Assembly (NCBI GenBank): GCA_019745195.1
Contig: JAIETL010000012.1
Span: 124,001-188,000, forward strand
Direction: 5' to 3'
Length of the DNA: 64,000 nucleotides
Source: Beijerinckiaceae bacterium
GTDB lineage: Bacteria > Pseudomonadota > Alphaproteobacteria > Rhizobiales > Beijerinckiaceae
Shown: positions 1 through 8,993 of the stretch, in pieces
How positions within the stretch are numbered: the stretch's first letter is position 1
Layout: the number at the start of each line of letters is the position of its first letter
Notes under the pieces: model-generated
Database searches by the model: none
Seen by the model: only the letters and a program-made list of their open reading frames with translations
What the model was told of the DNA's origin: nothing
Program-made: the position numbers and the translations under genes

Positions 1-1
1 G

Positions 2-112
2 GGCAAGGCCTTCCGCCAGGAGCGGGACGGGTCGGCGCTGACGCAGGTTGCGCTCGGCGACGGCCATTTCGTGCTGGCCAATCCGGGCATCGACCGGCGG
101 GAGATGGTCTGA
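2..112 (+). CDS. C-terminal end of an unidentified protein (5' truncated by the window)
   Basis: An open frame enters from the left edge and encodes 36 residues ending REMV before TGA at 110-112. The stop overlaps the ATG of the next gene (TGATG), so the two genes are almost certainly cotranscribed and translationally coupled. Its position before a peptide-type binding protein and two permeases makes the missing ATPase of that importer a reasonable guess. The visible tail holds no Walker, signature or other family motif, so the function is left open. Confidence 0.55.
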   Translation, partial: GKAFRQERDGSALTQVALGDGHFVLANPGIDRREMV

Positions 113-2073
113 TGGCGCGGCGGTCACAACCGGGCCCGATGGCTCCGACGCGGCGCGCGGCGCTGGCTCTGGGCTCGGCCGCGCTGGTTTCGGCGGCGTT
201 GCCGCGCCGGGCCGACGCCCAGCAGCCGGTGCTGATCGACAGCCCGTTCTTCGCGGAGAAGGTCGCGGCGGGTAAACTGCCGCCGGTGGCGCAGCGCGTG
301 CCGGCGTCTCCGCGTCTCGTCACCGTTTCCGGCGAGGGCCGCACGCCCGGCCGCCACGGCGGCACGATGCGGATGCTGATGGGCGATCAGCGCGACATCC
401 GGATGATGACGCTCTACGGCTACAGCCGGCTCGTCGGCTATGACGACAATCTCGATCTCGCACCCGACATCCTCGACGGCTATGACGAGGAGGACGGTCG
501 CGTCTTCACGTTGAGGCTTCGGCCCGGCCATCGCTGGTCTGACGGCTCGCCCTTCACGACGGAGGATTTCCGCTACTGGTGGGAGGATGTCGCCAACAAC
601 AAGCGGCTCTCGCCGGGCGGGCCGCCGCAGGCGCTGCTGGCGGGCGGCAAGCCGCCGAAGGTCGAAATCCTGTCGCCGACCGAAATCCGCTATGCCTGGG
701 AACAGCCGAACCCGGTCTTCCTGCCGTCGCTGGCGGGTGCGCAGCCAACCTATATCTGCATGCCGTCGGGCTATCTGAAGCAGTTCCACGAGACCTATGC
801 CGACAAGGCGACGCTGGCGCATCGCGTCCGGCAGGTCCGCGTGCGCGACTGGGGGGCGCTGCACGAGCGGCTCTCGCGGATGTACCGGCCGGAGAATCCC
901 GCGCTGCCGACGCTCGATCCCTGGCGCAACACCACGCCGCTGCCGGCCGAGCAGTTCACCTTCGAGCGCAACGCCTATTTCCACCGCATCGACCAGAACG
1001 GCCGGCAACTGCCCTATGTCGACGAGGTCACGCTGACGGTCGGGACGCATTCGCTGGTGCCGGCCAAGGCCGCAGCCGGCGATGCCGACCTGCAGGCGCG
1101 CTATATCCGTTTCGACAACTATACCTTCCTGAAGGACGCCTCGAAGCGGATGAACTTCGACGTCCGCTTATGGAAGCGGGCCGAGGGCGCCTGGTTCGCG
1201 CTGATGCCCAACCTCAACGCGATCGACCCGGTCTGGCGCGATCTCAACCGCGACGTCCGCTACCGCAGGGCGCTCTCGGCCGCGATCAACCGCAAGGACA
1301 TCAATCAGGTCATCTTCTTCGGCCTCGCCAAGGAGAGCGGCAACACGGCGCTGCCGGAAAGCCCGCTCTACGATCCGGAATTCGCGAAGATGTGGATGAA
1401 GGAGGATCAGGGCCTCGCCAACCGGCTGCTCGACGAGATCGGGCTCGGCAAGCGCGACCTCGAGGGCATCCGCCTGCTGCCCGATGGTCGCCGGCTCGAA
1501 TTCACCGTCGAGACGGCCGGCGAGAGCACCGAGGAGACCGACATCCTCGACCTGATCAAGCAGGACCTGATCGGCGTCGGCATCAAGATCTATCCGCGCT
1601 CGACGCAGCGCGACGTCTTCCGCCGCCGCATCACCGCGGGCCAGACGATCATGGTCGCCTCGACGGGCATGGACAACGCGCTCGTCGCCTCGGAGATGGA
1701 GCCCGACGCCCTGGCGCCGACCACCACGGCGCAGTTCCAGTGGCCGCGCTGGGGCCAGTTCTACGAGACCGGCGGTCGCGAGGGGGAAGAGCCGGCGCTG
1801 CCCGAGGTGAAGGAGCTGGTCGAACTCCACCGGGCCTGGCGGCGCAGCGCGACCCATCAGGAGCGCAAGGAGATCTGGCGGCGGATGCTGAAGATCAACG
1901 CCGAGCAGCTTTTCACGATCGGCGTCGTCAACGCCACGCTGCAGCCGGTCGTGGTCTCGCGCGCTCTGAAGAACGTGCCTGAAAAGGGGCTCTATTCATT
2001 CGAGCCCGGCGCGTTCTTCGGGCGCTACATGCCCGACACCTTCTGGTTCGACCGGCCCGGGGCGAAGACCTGA
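112..2073 (+). CDS. ABC transporter substrate-binding protein, family 5 (peptide/nickel type)
   Basis: A 653-residue periplasmic binding protein of the oligopeptide/dipeptide class. The N-terminus has a twin arginine (RR14-15), a hydrophobic Ala/Leu stretch and an ADA-Q cleavage site near residue 36, so Tat export is likely. Typical family-5 segments follow, such as TFTLRLRPGHRWSDGSPFT-like sequence near residue 135 and a long C-terminal lobe. At 653 residues it is longer than classical DppA/OppA (about 535-545), as in the large subfamily. ATG at 112 overlaps the preceding stop. Two DppB/DppC-type permeases follow directly. The substrate cannot be read from sequence; the glycosyltransferases downstream leave a glycan or glycopeptide cargo possible. 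Confidence 0.9.
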   Translation: MARRSQPGPMAPTRRAALALGSAALVSAALPRRADAQQPVLIDSPFFAEKVAAGKLPPVAQRVPASPRLVTVSGEGRTPGRHGGTMRMLMGDQRDIRMMTLYGYSRLVGYDDNLDLAPDILDGYDEEDGRVFTLRLRPGHRWSDGSPFTTEDFRYWWEDVANNKRLSPGGPPQALLAGGKPPKVEILSPTEIRYAWEQPNPVFLPSLAGAQPTYICMPSGYLKQFHETYADKATLAHRVRQVRVRDWGALHERLSRMYRPENPALPTLDPWRNTTPLPAEQFTFERNAYFHRIDQNGRQLPYVDEVTLTVGTHSLVPAKAAAGDADLQARYIRFDNYTFLKDASKRMNFDVRLWKRAEGAWFALMPNLNAIDPVWRDLNRDVRYRRALSAAINRKDINQVIFFGLAKESGNTALPESPLYDPEFAKMWMKEDQGLANRLLDEIGLGKRDLEGIRLLPDGRRLEFTVETAGESTEETDILDLIKQDLIGVGIKIYPRSTQRDVFRRRITAGQTIMVASTGMDNALVASEMEPDALAPTTTAQFQWPRWGQFYETGGREGEEPALPEVKELVELHRAWRRSATHQERKEIWRRMLKINAEQLFTIGVVNATLQPVVVSRALKNVPEKGLYSFEPGAFFGRYMPDTFWFDRPGAKT

Positions 2074-2097
2074 ACCATGTTGAAGACCTGAACCATG
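2064..2097 (+). repeat. 16-bp tandem direct repeat at a gene junction
   Basis: GAAGACCTGAACCATG occurs at 2064-2079 and again at 2082-2097, separated by TT, giving an 18-bp period. The first copy holds the stop codon of the binding-protein gene (2071-2073) and creates an ATG at 2077 that opens a short frame closed by the TGA at 2089-2091. The second copy holds the ATG (2095) of the permease gene. Confidence 0.9.
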
Positions 2098-3096
2098 CTG
2101 CTGCAATACATCCTCAAGCGCATCCTGGTGATGATCCCGACGCTGCTGGTCACCAGCGCGCTGATCTTCACCGTGATCAACCTTCCAGAGGGCGACTATT
2201 TCGAGACGCTCGCCGCCGAGATGGCGGCGCAGGGCGAGAAGGCGGACCTCTCGCGCATCGAGTTCCTGAAGAAGGAGTACGGTTTCGACAAGCCGCCGCT
2301 GGAGCGGTATGTCTGGTGGGTCGCCGGCCTGCTCAAGGGCGATATGGGCTACTCCTTCGAGTATCAGCGCCCGGTCAACGAAATCGTCGGCGACAGGCTG
2401 CTGCTGACCATGGTGGTGTCGTTCTTCACCATCATCTTCACCTGGGTGGTCGCGTTCCCGATCGGCATCTATTCGGCGACGCACCAGTATAGCTGGGGCG
2501 ATTACGGGCTGACCTTCCTCGGCCTGCTGGGCCTGGCCATCCCGCATTTCCTGCTGGCGCTGGTCTTCATGTACACGGCCAATGTCTGGTTCGGCACCTC
2601 GATCGGCGGGCTGGTCGATCCGCAATACCTCAACCAGCCGATGAGCTGGGACAAGGTCAAGTCCGTGCTGGAGCATCTCTGGATCCCGGTGATCATCATC
2701 GGGGCCGGCGGCACGGCGGGTATGATCCGCGCGGTGCGCGCCAACCTGCTCGACGAGCTCCAGAAACAGTATTACGTCACTGCCCGGGCCAAGGGCCTGC
2801 CGCCGGGCAAGGCGCTGCGCAAATATCCGCTGCGCATGTCGCTGAACTTCTTCATCTCCGATATCGGCGACATCCTGCCCTCGATCGTGTCCGGGGCCGA
2901 GATCGTCGCGATCGTGCTCTCGCTCCAGACGACCGGGCCGCTGCTGATCCGGGCGCTGCAATCGCAGGATATGTATCTCGCCGGCTCGTTCCTGATGTTT
3001 TTGTCCTTCATGACGGTGATCGGCGTGCTGATCTCCGACATCGCGCTCGCGATTCTCGATCCGCGCATCAGGCTGCAGGGGGCGGCGACGAAGTGA
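2095..3096 (+). CDS. ABC transporter permease, DppB/OppB type
   Basis: A 333-residue inner-membrane permease. A transmembrane segment lies at about residues 9-30, followed by a periplasmic stretch and the five-helix binding-protein-dependent transport domain. The cytoplasmic EAA loop is visible as YYVTARAKGLPPGKAL, which contacts the ATPase. The start lies 21 bases after the binding-protein stop, within a small tandem duplication. The gene ends in a GTGA overlap with the next permease. Together with its two neighbours it forms the core of a peptide-type importer; no ATPase of this system is complete inside the window. Confidence 0.93.
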   Translation: MLLQYILKRILVMIPTLLVTSALIFTVINLPEGDYFETLAAEMAAQGEKADLSRIEFLKKEYGFDKPPLERYVWWVAGLLKGDMGYSFEYQRPVNEIVGDRLLLTMVVSFFTIIFTWVVAFPIGIYSATHQYSWGDYGLTFLGLLGLAIPHFLLALVFMYTANVWFGTSIGGLVDPQYLNQPMSWDKVKSVLEHLWIPVIIIGAGGTAGMIRAVRANLLDELQKQYYVTARAKGLPPGKALRKYPLRMSLNFFISDIGDILPSIVSGAEIVAIVLSLQTTGPLLIRALQSQDMYLAGSFLMFLSFMTVIGVLISDIALAILDPRIRLQGAATK

Positions 3097-4268
3097 GGAA
3101 CGCGCTCCCCGCCGACGGCGCCCCGCTGCCGCACACCGCCTCGACCGCGCCCTTCGAGCCCTATGCGGCCGAGGCGATGACGCCGGCGCAGGAGCGGGTC
3201 TATCTCGCCTCGCAATGGCAGTTGATGTGGTGGAAGTTCCGCAAGCACCGGCTCGCGGTGATCTCCGGCGTGGTCATCCTGGTGATCTACGCCATGGCCG
3301 CGCTCGCCGAGTTCCTCGCACCCTATCACTACACCACGCGCAACACGGACTTCATCCGCGCGCCGCGGCAGGAACTGCACCTGTTCCATCAGGGCAGCTT
3401 CATCGGGCCGTTCGTCTACCCCTATAAGCAGCGCCTCAACATGGAGAATTTGAAGCGCGAATACGATGTCGATACGACGACGCCGCAGCGGCTGCGTTTC
3501 TTCTGCCGGGGCGATTCCTATGATTTCTGGGGGCTGATTCCCGGCAATCTGCATCTGTTCTGCGCGCCTGAAGGCGGCACGCTCTTCCTGCTCGGCTCGG
3601 ACCGGCTCGGCCGGGACATGCTCTCGCGCATTCTCTATGGCGGTCGCATATCGCTCTCCATCGGCCTGCTCGGCGTCGGCGTCTCCTTCGTGCTCGGCGT
3701 CATCATCGGCGGCATCGCCGGCTACTATGGCGGCAAGGTCGATCTCGTCGTGCAGCGGGTCATCGAGATCGTGCAGTCGCTGCCGCATATCCCGCTCTGG
3801 CTGGCGCTGGCGGCGATCATGCCGCCGTCCTGGAGCCCGCTGCTGGTCTATTTCGGCATCACCGTGATCCTCGGGCTGATGGACTGGACCGGGCTCGCGC
3901 GCGCCGTGCGCTCGAAACTGCTGTCGCTCCGCGAGGAAGACTATGTCGTCGCGGCGCAACTGATGGGGGCCAAGCCCGCCCGCATCATCGGGCTGCATCT
4001 GGTTCCGGGCTTCATGAGCCATCTCATCGCCTCGGCGACGATCACCATCCCCAAGACGATCCTGGGCGAGACGGCGCTGAGCTTCCTGGGGCTCGGCCTG
4101 CGCCCGCCGATCACGAGCTGGGGCGTGATGCTCAACGAGGCGCAGAACATCAATGTGGTGGCGCTCTATCCCTGGCTGCTTTACCCTTGCGTCCCGGTGA
4201 TCCTGATCATCCTGGCCTTCAACTTCCTTGGCGACGGCCTGCGCGACGCGGCCGATCCCTATCGTTGA
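3093..4268 (+). CDS. ABC transporter permease, DppC/OppC type
   Basis: A 391-residue permease, partner of the preceding DppB-like protein. The GTG start at 3093 overlaps the previous stop by four bases; an in-frame ATG near 3177 is a weaker alternative because it loses that coupling. The first membrane helix (about residues 55-75) is followed by an unusually long periplasmic segment of about 100 residues before the transport domain. The EAA loop reads YVVAAQLMGAKPARIIGLH, and the C-terminus has the usual LSFLGLGLRPPITSWGVML signature of DppC-type permeases. The length exceeds the usual 280-300 residues because of the inserted periplasmic loop, as in the microcin/large-peptide subgroup. Confidence 0.93.
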   Translation: MRNALPADGAPLPHTASTAPFEPYAAEAMTPAQERVYLASQWQLMWWKFRKHRLAVISGVVILVIYAMAALAEFLAPYHYTTRNTDFIRAPRQELHLFHQGSFIGPFVYPYKQRLNMENLKREYDVDTTTPQRLRFFCRGDSYDFWGLIPGNLHLFCAPEGGTLFLLGSDRLGRDMLSRILYGGRISLSIGLLGVGVSFVLGVIIGGIAGYYGGKVDLVVQRVIEIVQSLPHIPLWLALAAIMPPSWSPLLVYFGITVILGLMDWTGLARAVRSKLLSLREEDYVVAAQLMGAKPARIIGLHLVPGFMSHLIASATITIPKTILGETALSFLGLGLRPPITSWGVMLNEAQNINVVALYPWLLYPCVPVILIILAFNFLGDGLRDAADPYR

Positions 4269-4298
4269 GCGCGGCTCGCCCCGACCCGGCACATCCTC

Positions 4299-5402
4299 TT
4301 GCGCATCGCCTTCCACACGCCGCTGAACGCATTCGATGACGGCCGCATTTCGGGCGACCGGCGCATGGCGCGCCAGTTCATCGCGATCATGGAAGGCCTC
4401 GGCCATGAGGTCGAAGCGATCCGCGACGGCCGGACCTACATGCTGGAGCCGGACGCGGAGGCTTTCGCGGCCAATCGCGTGACAGCCGAGGCGCGCGTCG
4501 AGGCCCTGCTCGCGGGCTGGCGCGACCGTGGCAGCGGGCCCGATCTCTGGTTCACCTATCACAGCTACTACAAGGCGCCGGATCTGCTCGGTCCAGCCGT
4601 CGCGGCGCGGCTGGATATCCCCTATGTCGTGGCAGAGGCGAGCGATTCCGAGCGCCGCGCGCAGGGCGGCTGGGCGGAGCAGGTCGCCTGCGCGCGGGCG
4701 AGCTTCGCCAGGGCGGCGGTGCATTTCTGCTTCACCGACAGGGACCGGCAGGGCATCGAGCCGTGGCGCGGCCCGGCGACGCGTTTCGTCGATCTGCCGC
4801 CCTTCATCGACGCGGCAGGCGGTCCGTTGCCCGGCGAGCGGCGAAACGACCCGCCCCATCTCGTCGCGATCGGGATGATGCGGCCCGGCAACAAGCATGA
4901 AAGCTATCTGGCGCTTGCGCGGGCGCTGGCCTTGCTCGGCGACCGGCCCTGGCGCCTGAGCCTGTTCGGCGATGGGGCGATGCGGGCCGATATCGAGGCC
5001 GCCTATGCCGGTTTTTCGCCCGGCCGGGTGACCTTTCACGGCGCTGTCGATCGAGGCCACGTCGCTGCGGTGCTGGCGCAAGCCGACCTCTTCGTCTGGC
5101 CCGGCCTGCGCGAGGCCTACGGGCTGGTCTTCCTCGAAGCGCAGGCGGCCGGCCTGCCGGTCGTCGCCTTCGACAGCGGCGGCGTGCCCGCCACGCTGAA
5201 GCGCGAGGTCACGGGTCTGCTCGTTCCGGAAGGCGACGTCGCGGCCTTTGCCCGGACGCTGGCGGGATTGCTCGACGATCCCGCGCGGCGGCGGGCGACG
5301 AGCGTGGCGGCCGCCCGCTTCGTCGCGCAGGAGCGTGGCATGGACCGGGCAAGCGAGATCGTGGCGCACGGCCTGGCTCTCGCGACAGGAGCCGCGCCGT
5401 GA
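4299..5402 (+). CDS. Glycosyltransferase, GT4-like (GT-B fold)
   Basis: A 367-residue retaining-type glycosyltransferase. The N-terminal half begins MRIAFHTPLNAFDDGRISGD, a typical GT-B donor/acceptor start. The C-terminal half carries the nucleotide-sugar site, with the E-x7-E pattern in EAYGLVFLEAQAAGLPVV and a glycine-rich GGVPATLKREVTGLLVP stretch. No signal peptide is present, so it is cytosolic or membrane-associated. The start is TTG at 4299, 30 bases after the permease. The gene ends in an overlap with the next one, so it belongs to the same transcription unit. The sugar and acceptor are unknown. Confidence 0.85.
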   Translation: MRIAFHTPLNAFDDGRISGDRRMARQFIAIMEGLGHEVEAIRDGRTYMLEPDAEAFAANRVTAEARVEALLAGWRDRGSGPDLWFTYHSYYKAPDLLGPAVAARLDIPYVVAEASDSERRAQGGWAEQVACARASFARAAVHFCFTDRDRQGIEPWRGPATRFVDLPPFIDAAGGPLPGERRNDPPHLVAIGMMRPGNKHESYLALARALALLGDRPWRLSLFGDGAMRADIEAAYAGFSPGRVTFHGAVDRGHVAAVLAQADLFVWPGLREAYGLVFLEAQAAGLPVVAFDSGGVPATLKREVTGLLVPEGDVAAFARTLAGLLDDPARRRATSVAAARFVAQERGMDRASEIVAHGLALATGAAP

Positions 5403-6178
5403 TGGGCCTTTCAGCCTGGCAGCCGCTCATGGCCGAACTCGATCTCTGGCGGACGCTGGGGCTAATCGCTCAGGTCTGGCTGCGCGACGACGACGCCGTC
5501 GCGCCGACGCCTGCGCTGGAACGGCTGGCGCGGCTGTCCGAGCGCTTCGACGCGCCGGTGCTGCTCGCCGTCATTCCCATGCTGGCGGAGCCGGAACTGG
5601 CGGCGTTCCAGCACACCGCGCCGTCGCTGCTGCCCTGCCAGCATGGTGTCTGGCATCGAAGCCACAGCTCCGCCGGCCAAAAGAACGCCGAGTTCGGGGC
5701 TGGTCGCGAGATCGCGACCGCGCTTGCCGAGATCGCGCAGGGCAAGGCGCGGCTGGAGGCGCTGTTCGGCCCCGCCGCGCTGCCGGTCTTCGTGCCGCCC
5801 TGGAACCGGATCGGTCCCGGAATCGTCGCAGGCCTGCCCGACCTCGGCTTTGCCGGCCTGTCCTGCTTTCGCGGATTTGGGCTCGCGGCCGCTGGCGGCC
5901 CTAGATTGGCCAACACGCATCTCGACCTGATCGACTGGCATGGCGGGCGGATCGGCCGCGATGCCTCGGCGCTCGCGACCGAGATGGCCGGGCATCTGGC
6001 GCGCCATCGCGAAGGAAAAGGCGGGGAGGGAGCCGTTTTCGGCCTGCTGCTGCATCACCGCGACCATGACGAGACGGCCTGGAGCTGCCTGGAGGCGCTG
6101 CTGCGGCTGGTCGCCGGTCATCCGGCGGCGCGCCTGATCGATCCGCGCCGGTTGTTTTCAGGCAAGAAGGCTGGCTAG
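5399..6178 (+). CDS. Polysaccharide deacetylase-like protein
   Basis: A 259-residue protein resembling the NodB/polysaccharide-deacetylase fold. An acidic LRDDDAV motif lies at residues 28-34, a histidine motif (HRSHSS) near residue 83, and a VPPWNRIGPGIV strand further on, in the order expected for metal-dependent deacetylases. The HxxH spacing differs from the canonical HxxxH, so activity is not certain. There is no signal peptide, so it probably acts on a cytosolic, lipid-linked or nucleotide-linked substrate. The GTG at 5399 overlaps the previous stop; an ATG follows at 5402. It lies between two glycosyltransferases, which fits tailoring of a glycan intermediate. Confidence 0.72.
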   Translation: MMGLSAWQPLMAELDLWRTLGLIAQVWLRDDDAVAPTPALERLARLSERFDAPVLLAVIPMLAEPELAAFQHTAPSLLPCQHGVWHRSHSSAGQKNAEFGAGREIATALAEIAQGKARLEALFGPAALPVFVPPWNRIGPGIVAGLPDLGFAGLSCFRGFGLAAAGGPRLANTHLDLIDWHGGRIGRDASALATEMAGHLARHREGKGGEGAVFGLLLHHRDHDETAWSCLEALLRLVAGHPAARLIDPRRLFSGKKAG

Positions 6179-6328
6179 AATAGAGCCAGGGCGCTTGGGG
6201 GAGCGTCGGCCATCTGGCGAACCGGACTTGGATCAGCGCGCCCGGCGCGCTATGGTCCGCTGCGTTTCCAGGTGCGTTCGCCCTCCCATGAGGTCGTCTG
6301 GCCTTATCCTGCGGAGGACGGCGCGCCC

Positions 6329-7609
6329 ATGCCGCATAACGTCATCGACCTTGTCGGCGCGGAGCGTTCGGCCCGCAGCCCGCATGCGCCGCGCGTGCTG
6401 ATCTACAGCCACGACACCTTCGGCCTCGGCCATATCCGGCGCTGCCGCGCCATCGCCAACTCGCTGGTCGCGACCTTTCCTCATATATCAGTGATCATCG
6501 TCTCGGGCTCCTCGGTGATCTCGAGCTTCCAGTTCGGCGACGGCGTCGACTACGTCCGCATCCCCGGCGTCGAGAAGCAGAGCGACGGGCGCTATGGTCC
6601 CCATCATCTCAATCTCGATCTGAACGACACGATCCGGCTGCGCACCGACATCATCAAGCAGGTGGTGCTGTCCTTCGACCCGGACGTCGTCATCGTCGAC
6701 AAGGAGCCGGTCGGCCTGCGCGGCGAATTGCTGCCGGCGCTTGAGATCCTGCGCCGGCGCGGGGCGCGCATCGTGCTCGGCCTGCGCGACGTGCTCGACG
6801 AGCCGGCCAAGCTGCACGAGGAATGGCGACAGAGCGGCGCGCTCGACGCGCTTTCGGTCTATGACGACATCCTCGTCTATGGGCTGGAGAGCGTCTACCA
6901 GCCGCTGGCGGGCCTGCCGAACCCGCAATCCTTCACTGAGAAGGTGCGCTACACCGGCTATCTCAAGCGCGCGGTGCCGAGCCCGATGCCGCCCAGCCGC
7001 CACCCCCGCATCACCAAAGGCCCGTTCATCCTGGTGACGCCGGGCGGCGGCGGCGACGGAGCCGGCGTGATCGACTGGGTGATCTCGGCCTACGAGGCCG
7101 ATCCGACCATCGAGCTGCCGGCGCTGATCGTGTTCGGGCCGTTCATGTCGCGCGAACGCCGCAAGGATTTCGCCGAGCGCATCTCGCGCCTGCCGAAGCT
7201 CGAAAGCCTCGGCTTCGAGCCCCGGCTCGAACTGCTGATGAACCGCGCCCACTGCGTCGTCGCCATGGGCGGCTACAACACCTTTTGCGAGATCCTCTCC
7301 TTCGACAAGCCCGCCTTGATCGTGCCGCGCGTCAAACCGCGCCTCGAACAGGCGATCCGGGCCGAGCGCGCCGACGAACTCCGGCTGATCGACGTGCTGC
7401 ACGATCCCGTTCAGAACGGGGAGGGCGCGCGCGACCCGCTGGTGATGGCGGCGGCCCTGCACCGCCTGCCCAAGCGGCTGCCGCCTTCGCAGGCCTTCCT
7501 GCCCAGCCTGCTCGACGGCCTGCCCGCGATCAACCGGGCGCTCGCCGAGGATCTCTCCATGCCGATCCGCGGCCGGGCGCTGGCGCAGAACGCGGCGGCG
7601 GTGAGCTGA
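6329..7609 (+). CDS. Glycosyltransferase, MurG-like (GT28-type)
   Basis: A 426-residue GT-B protein. The N-terminal domain has RVLIYSHDTFGLGHIRRC, the glycine-rich acceptor loop of MurG-like enzymes. The C-terminal domain has the donor-site pattern MGGYNTFCEILSFDKPALIV followed by PRVKPRLEQ, which also resembles the COG4671 class of predicted glycosyltransferases. ATG 6329 is chosen because GGAGG lies at 6313-6317; an upstream in-frame GTG at 6272 has no ribosome site. It closes the glycan-related stretch begun at 4299. The role is unknown, with glycolipid or surface glycan assembly likely. Confidence 0.82.
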   Translation: MPHNVIDLVGAERSARSPHAPRVLIYSHDTFGLGHIRRCRAIANSLVATFPHISVIIVSGSSVISSFQFGDGVDYVRIPGVEKQSDGRYGPHHLNLDLNDTIRLRTDIIKQVVLSFDPDVVIVDKEPVGLRGELLPALEILRRRGARIVLGLRDVLDEPAKLHEEWRQSGALDALSVYDDILVYGLESVYQPLAGLPNPQSFTEKVRYTGYLKRAVPSPMPPSRHPRITKGPFILVTPGGGGDGAGVIDWVISAYEADPTIELPALIVFGPFMSRERRKDFAERISRLPKLESLGFEPRLELLMNRAHCVVAMGGYNTFCEILSFDKPALIVPRVKPRLEQAIRAERADELRLIDVLHDPVQNGEGARDPLVMAAALHRLPKRLPPSQAFLPSLLDGLPAINRALAEDLSMPIRGRALAQNAAAVS

Positions 7610-7639
7610 GCCACGCAACCTCGCCGCGCATGGACAAGC

Positions 7640-7655
7640 TGGCACGAAGTTCGCA
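7640..7655 (+). promoter_or_regulatory. Sigma-54-like -24/-12 promoter
   Basis: TGGCACG (7640-7646), four bases, then TCGCA (7651-7655). This matches the -24/-12 consensus TGGCACG-N4-TTGCA except for one base in the -12 element, and it keeps the key GG and GC pairs with exact spacing. It lies 58 bases before the amidohydrolase ATG, and no competing promoter is obvious. No activator site was identified nearby. Confidence 0.5.
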
Positions 7656-7713
7656 ATATATCACGTGAACGAGACCGTCCGTGATCCGAGCGGACAGACG
7701 CGGGACGCTCACG

Positions 7714-8949
7714 ATGACCATGCTCCACCTCAAGAACTTCGCTCTGCTCGAGCCGGATTTCGGCGAATTGCGGCGGGGCTACGAGCTTCTGGTCGAGGGC
7801 GAGACGATCCGCGAGCTTTCGGAGAAGCCGCTCAAGGCGGGAAAAGCCGATGTGATCGACTGCGGCGGGCGTACTCTGATGCCCGGCCTGATCGACAGCC
7901 ATGTCCATGTCTTCCTCTCCGAGGTCTACATCAGGGCGCTGGAGAGCATGCCGCTGACCCTGATGACGGCGCGCGCCGTGCGCCTGATGAAGGGGATGAT
8001 CGACCGCGGCTTCACCTCGGTGCGCGACACAGGCGGAGCCGACTGGGGCATCAAGGAGGCGGTCGAGAAGGGTGATGTCGCGGGCCCGCGCCTGTTCATC
8101 GCAGGCCAGGCGATCGGCCCGACGGGCGGCCACAGCGACCCGCGCCGCCGCACCGATTTCGGTGCGCGCTGCCATTGCTGCAACGCCATGGCCTACACCA
8201 TGAACGTCTCCGACGGCGTCTCCTCGGTGAAGAAGTCGGTGCGCGAGCAGATGCGGTTAGGGGCCGACCACATCAAGATCATGATGTCGGGCGGCGTCGC
8301 CAGCCCTTACGATCCGCTCGATTCGATGCAGTTCAGCGTCGACGAGGTGCGGGCGGCGGTGGAGGAGGCGAAGGCCTTCGGCCGCTATGTCTGCGCCCAC
8401 GCCTATACGCCCGAGGCGATCACGCGCGCAGCCCAATGCGGCGTGCGCGCCATCGAGCACGGCAACCTGATCGACGAGGCGTCGGCGAAGCTGATGGCGG
8501 AGAACACCATGTTCCTGACCGCCAATCTCGTCGCCTATTATGCGATGAAGGAGCGCGCCGCGGAGTTCGGCATGACCGGCGACATGCTGGCCAAGAACGA
8601 CCTCGTCATCGACGGCGGCCTGCGCTCGCTGGAAATCTGCAAGCGCGCCGGCGTGCCGGTCGCCTATGGCTCCGACCTGCTCGGCCAGCTCCAGGTCGAG
8701 CAGTCGCGCGAGTTCCTGCTGCGCCGCGAAGTCCTGTCGCCGATCGAGATCATCCGCTCGGCGACGACGGTCGGCGCGCAGCTCCTGCGCATGGAGGGCA
8801 AACTTGGCACGCTGCGTGCTGGAGCGTTCGCGGACATGATCCTGGTCGATGGCGACCCGCTGAAGGATCTCGGCCTGTTCCAGGACCAGGGCCGGCATCT
8901 GAGCCTGATCATGAAGGGCGGGGCCGTGTATAAGACGACGCTGCAGTGA
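7714..8949 (+). CDS. Amidohydrolase family protein (metal-dependent, M38-like)
   Basis: A 411-residue cytosolic hydrolase of the imidazolonepropionase/Xaa-Pro dipeptidase-like branch. The metal ligands are visible in order: HVH in GLIDSHVHVF, a lysine in ADHIKIMMSGG, a histidine in VCAHAYTPEAI, a histidine in IEHGNLIDE and an aspartate in AYGSDLLG. The start at ATG 7714 (MTMLHLKNF) is preferred over the GTG at 7681 because homologues begin at this strand. The gene precedes a polyamine-type ABC importer and probably processes what that system imports, for example an acylated amine, a cyclic amide or a dipeptide. Confidence 0.85.
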   Translation: MTMLHLKNFALLEPDFGELRRGYELLVEGETIRELSEKPLKAGKADVIDCGGRTLMPGLIDSHVHVFLSEVYIRALESMPLTLMTARAVRLMKGMIDRGFTSVRDTGGADWGIKEAVEKGDVAGPRLFIAGQAIGPTGGHSDPRRRTDFGARCHCCNAMAYTMNVSDGVSSVKKSVREQMRLGADHIKIMMSGGVASPYDPLDSMQFSVDEVRAAVEEAKAFGRYVCAHAYTPEAITRAAQCGVRAIEHGNLIDEASAKLMAENTMFLTANLVAYYAMKERAAEFGMTGDMLAKNDLVIDGGLRSLEICKRAGVPVAYGSDLLGQLQVEQSREFLLRREVLSPIEIIRSATTVGAQLLRMEGKLGTLRAGAFADMILVDGDPLKDLGLFQDQGRHLSLIMKGGAVYKTTLQ

Positions 8950-8993
8950 GGGATGTGACGTTGCGGGTGCAGAAGAAGAGCTCGGCAAGGCAT

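Noticed and set aside
2772..5369. An open frame of about 865 codons on the minus strand
   Set aside because: It lies antisense to two clear genes (permease and glycosyltransferase); high GC lengthens antisense frames. Its translation is rich in Arg, Asp and His with no motif.
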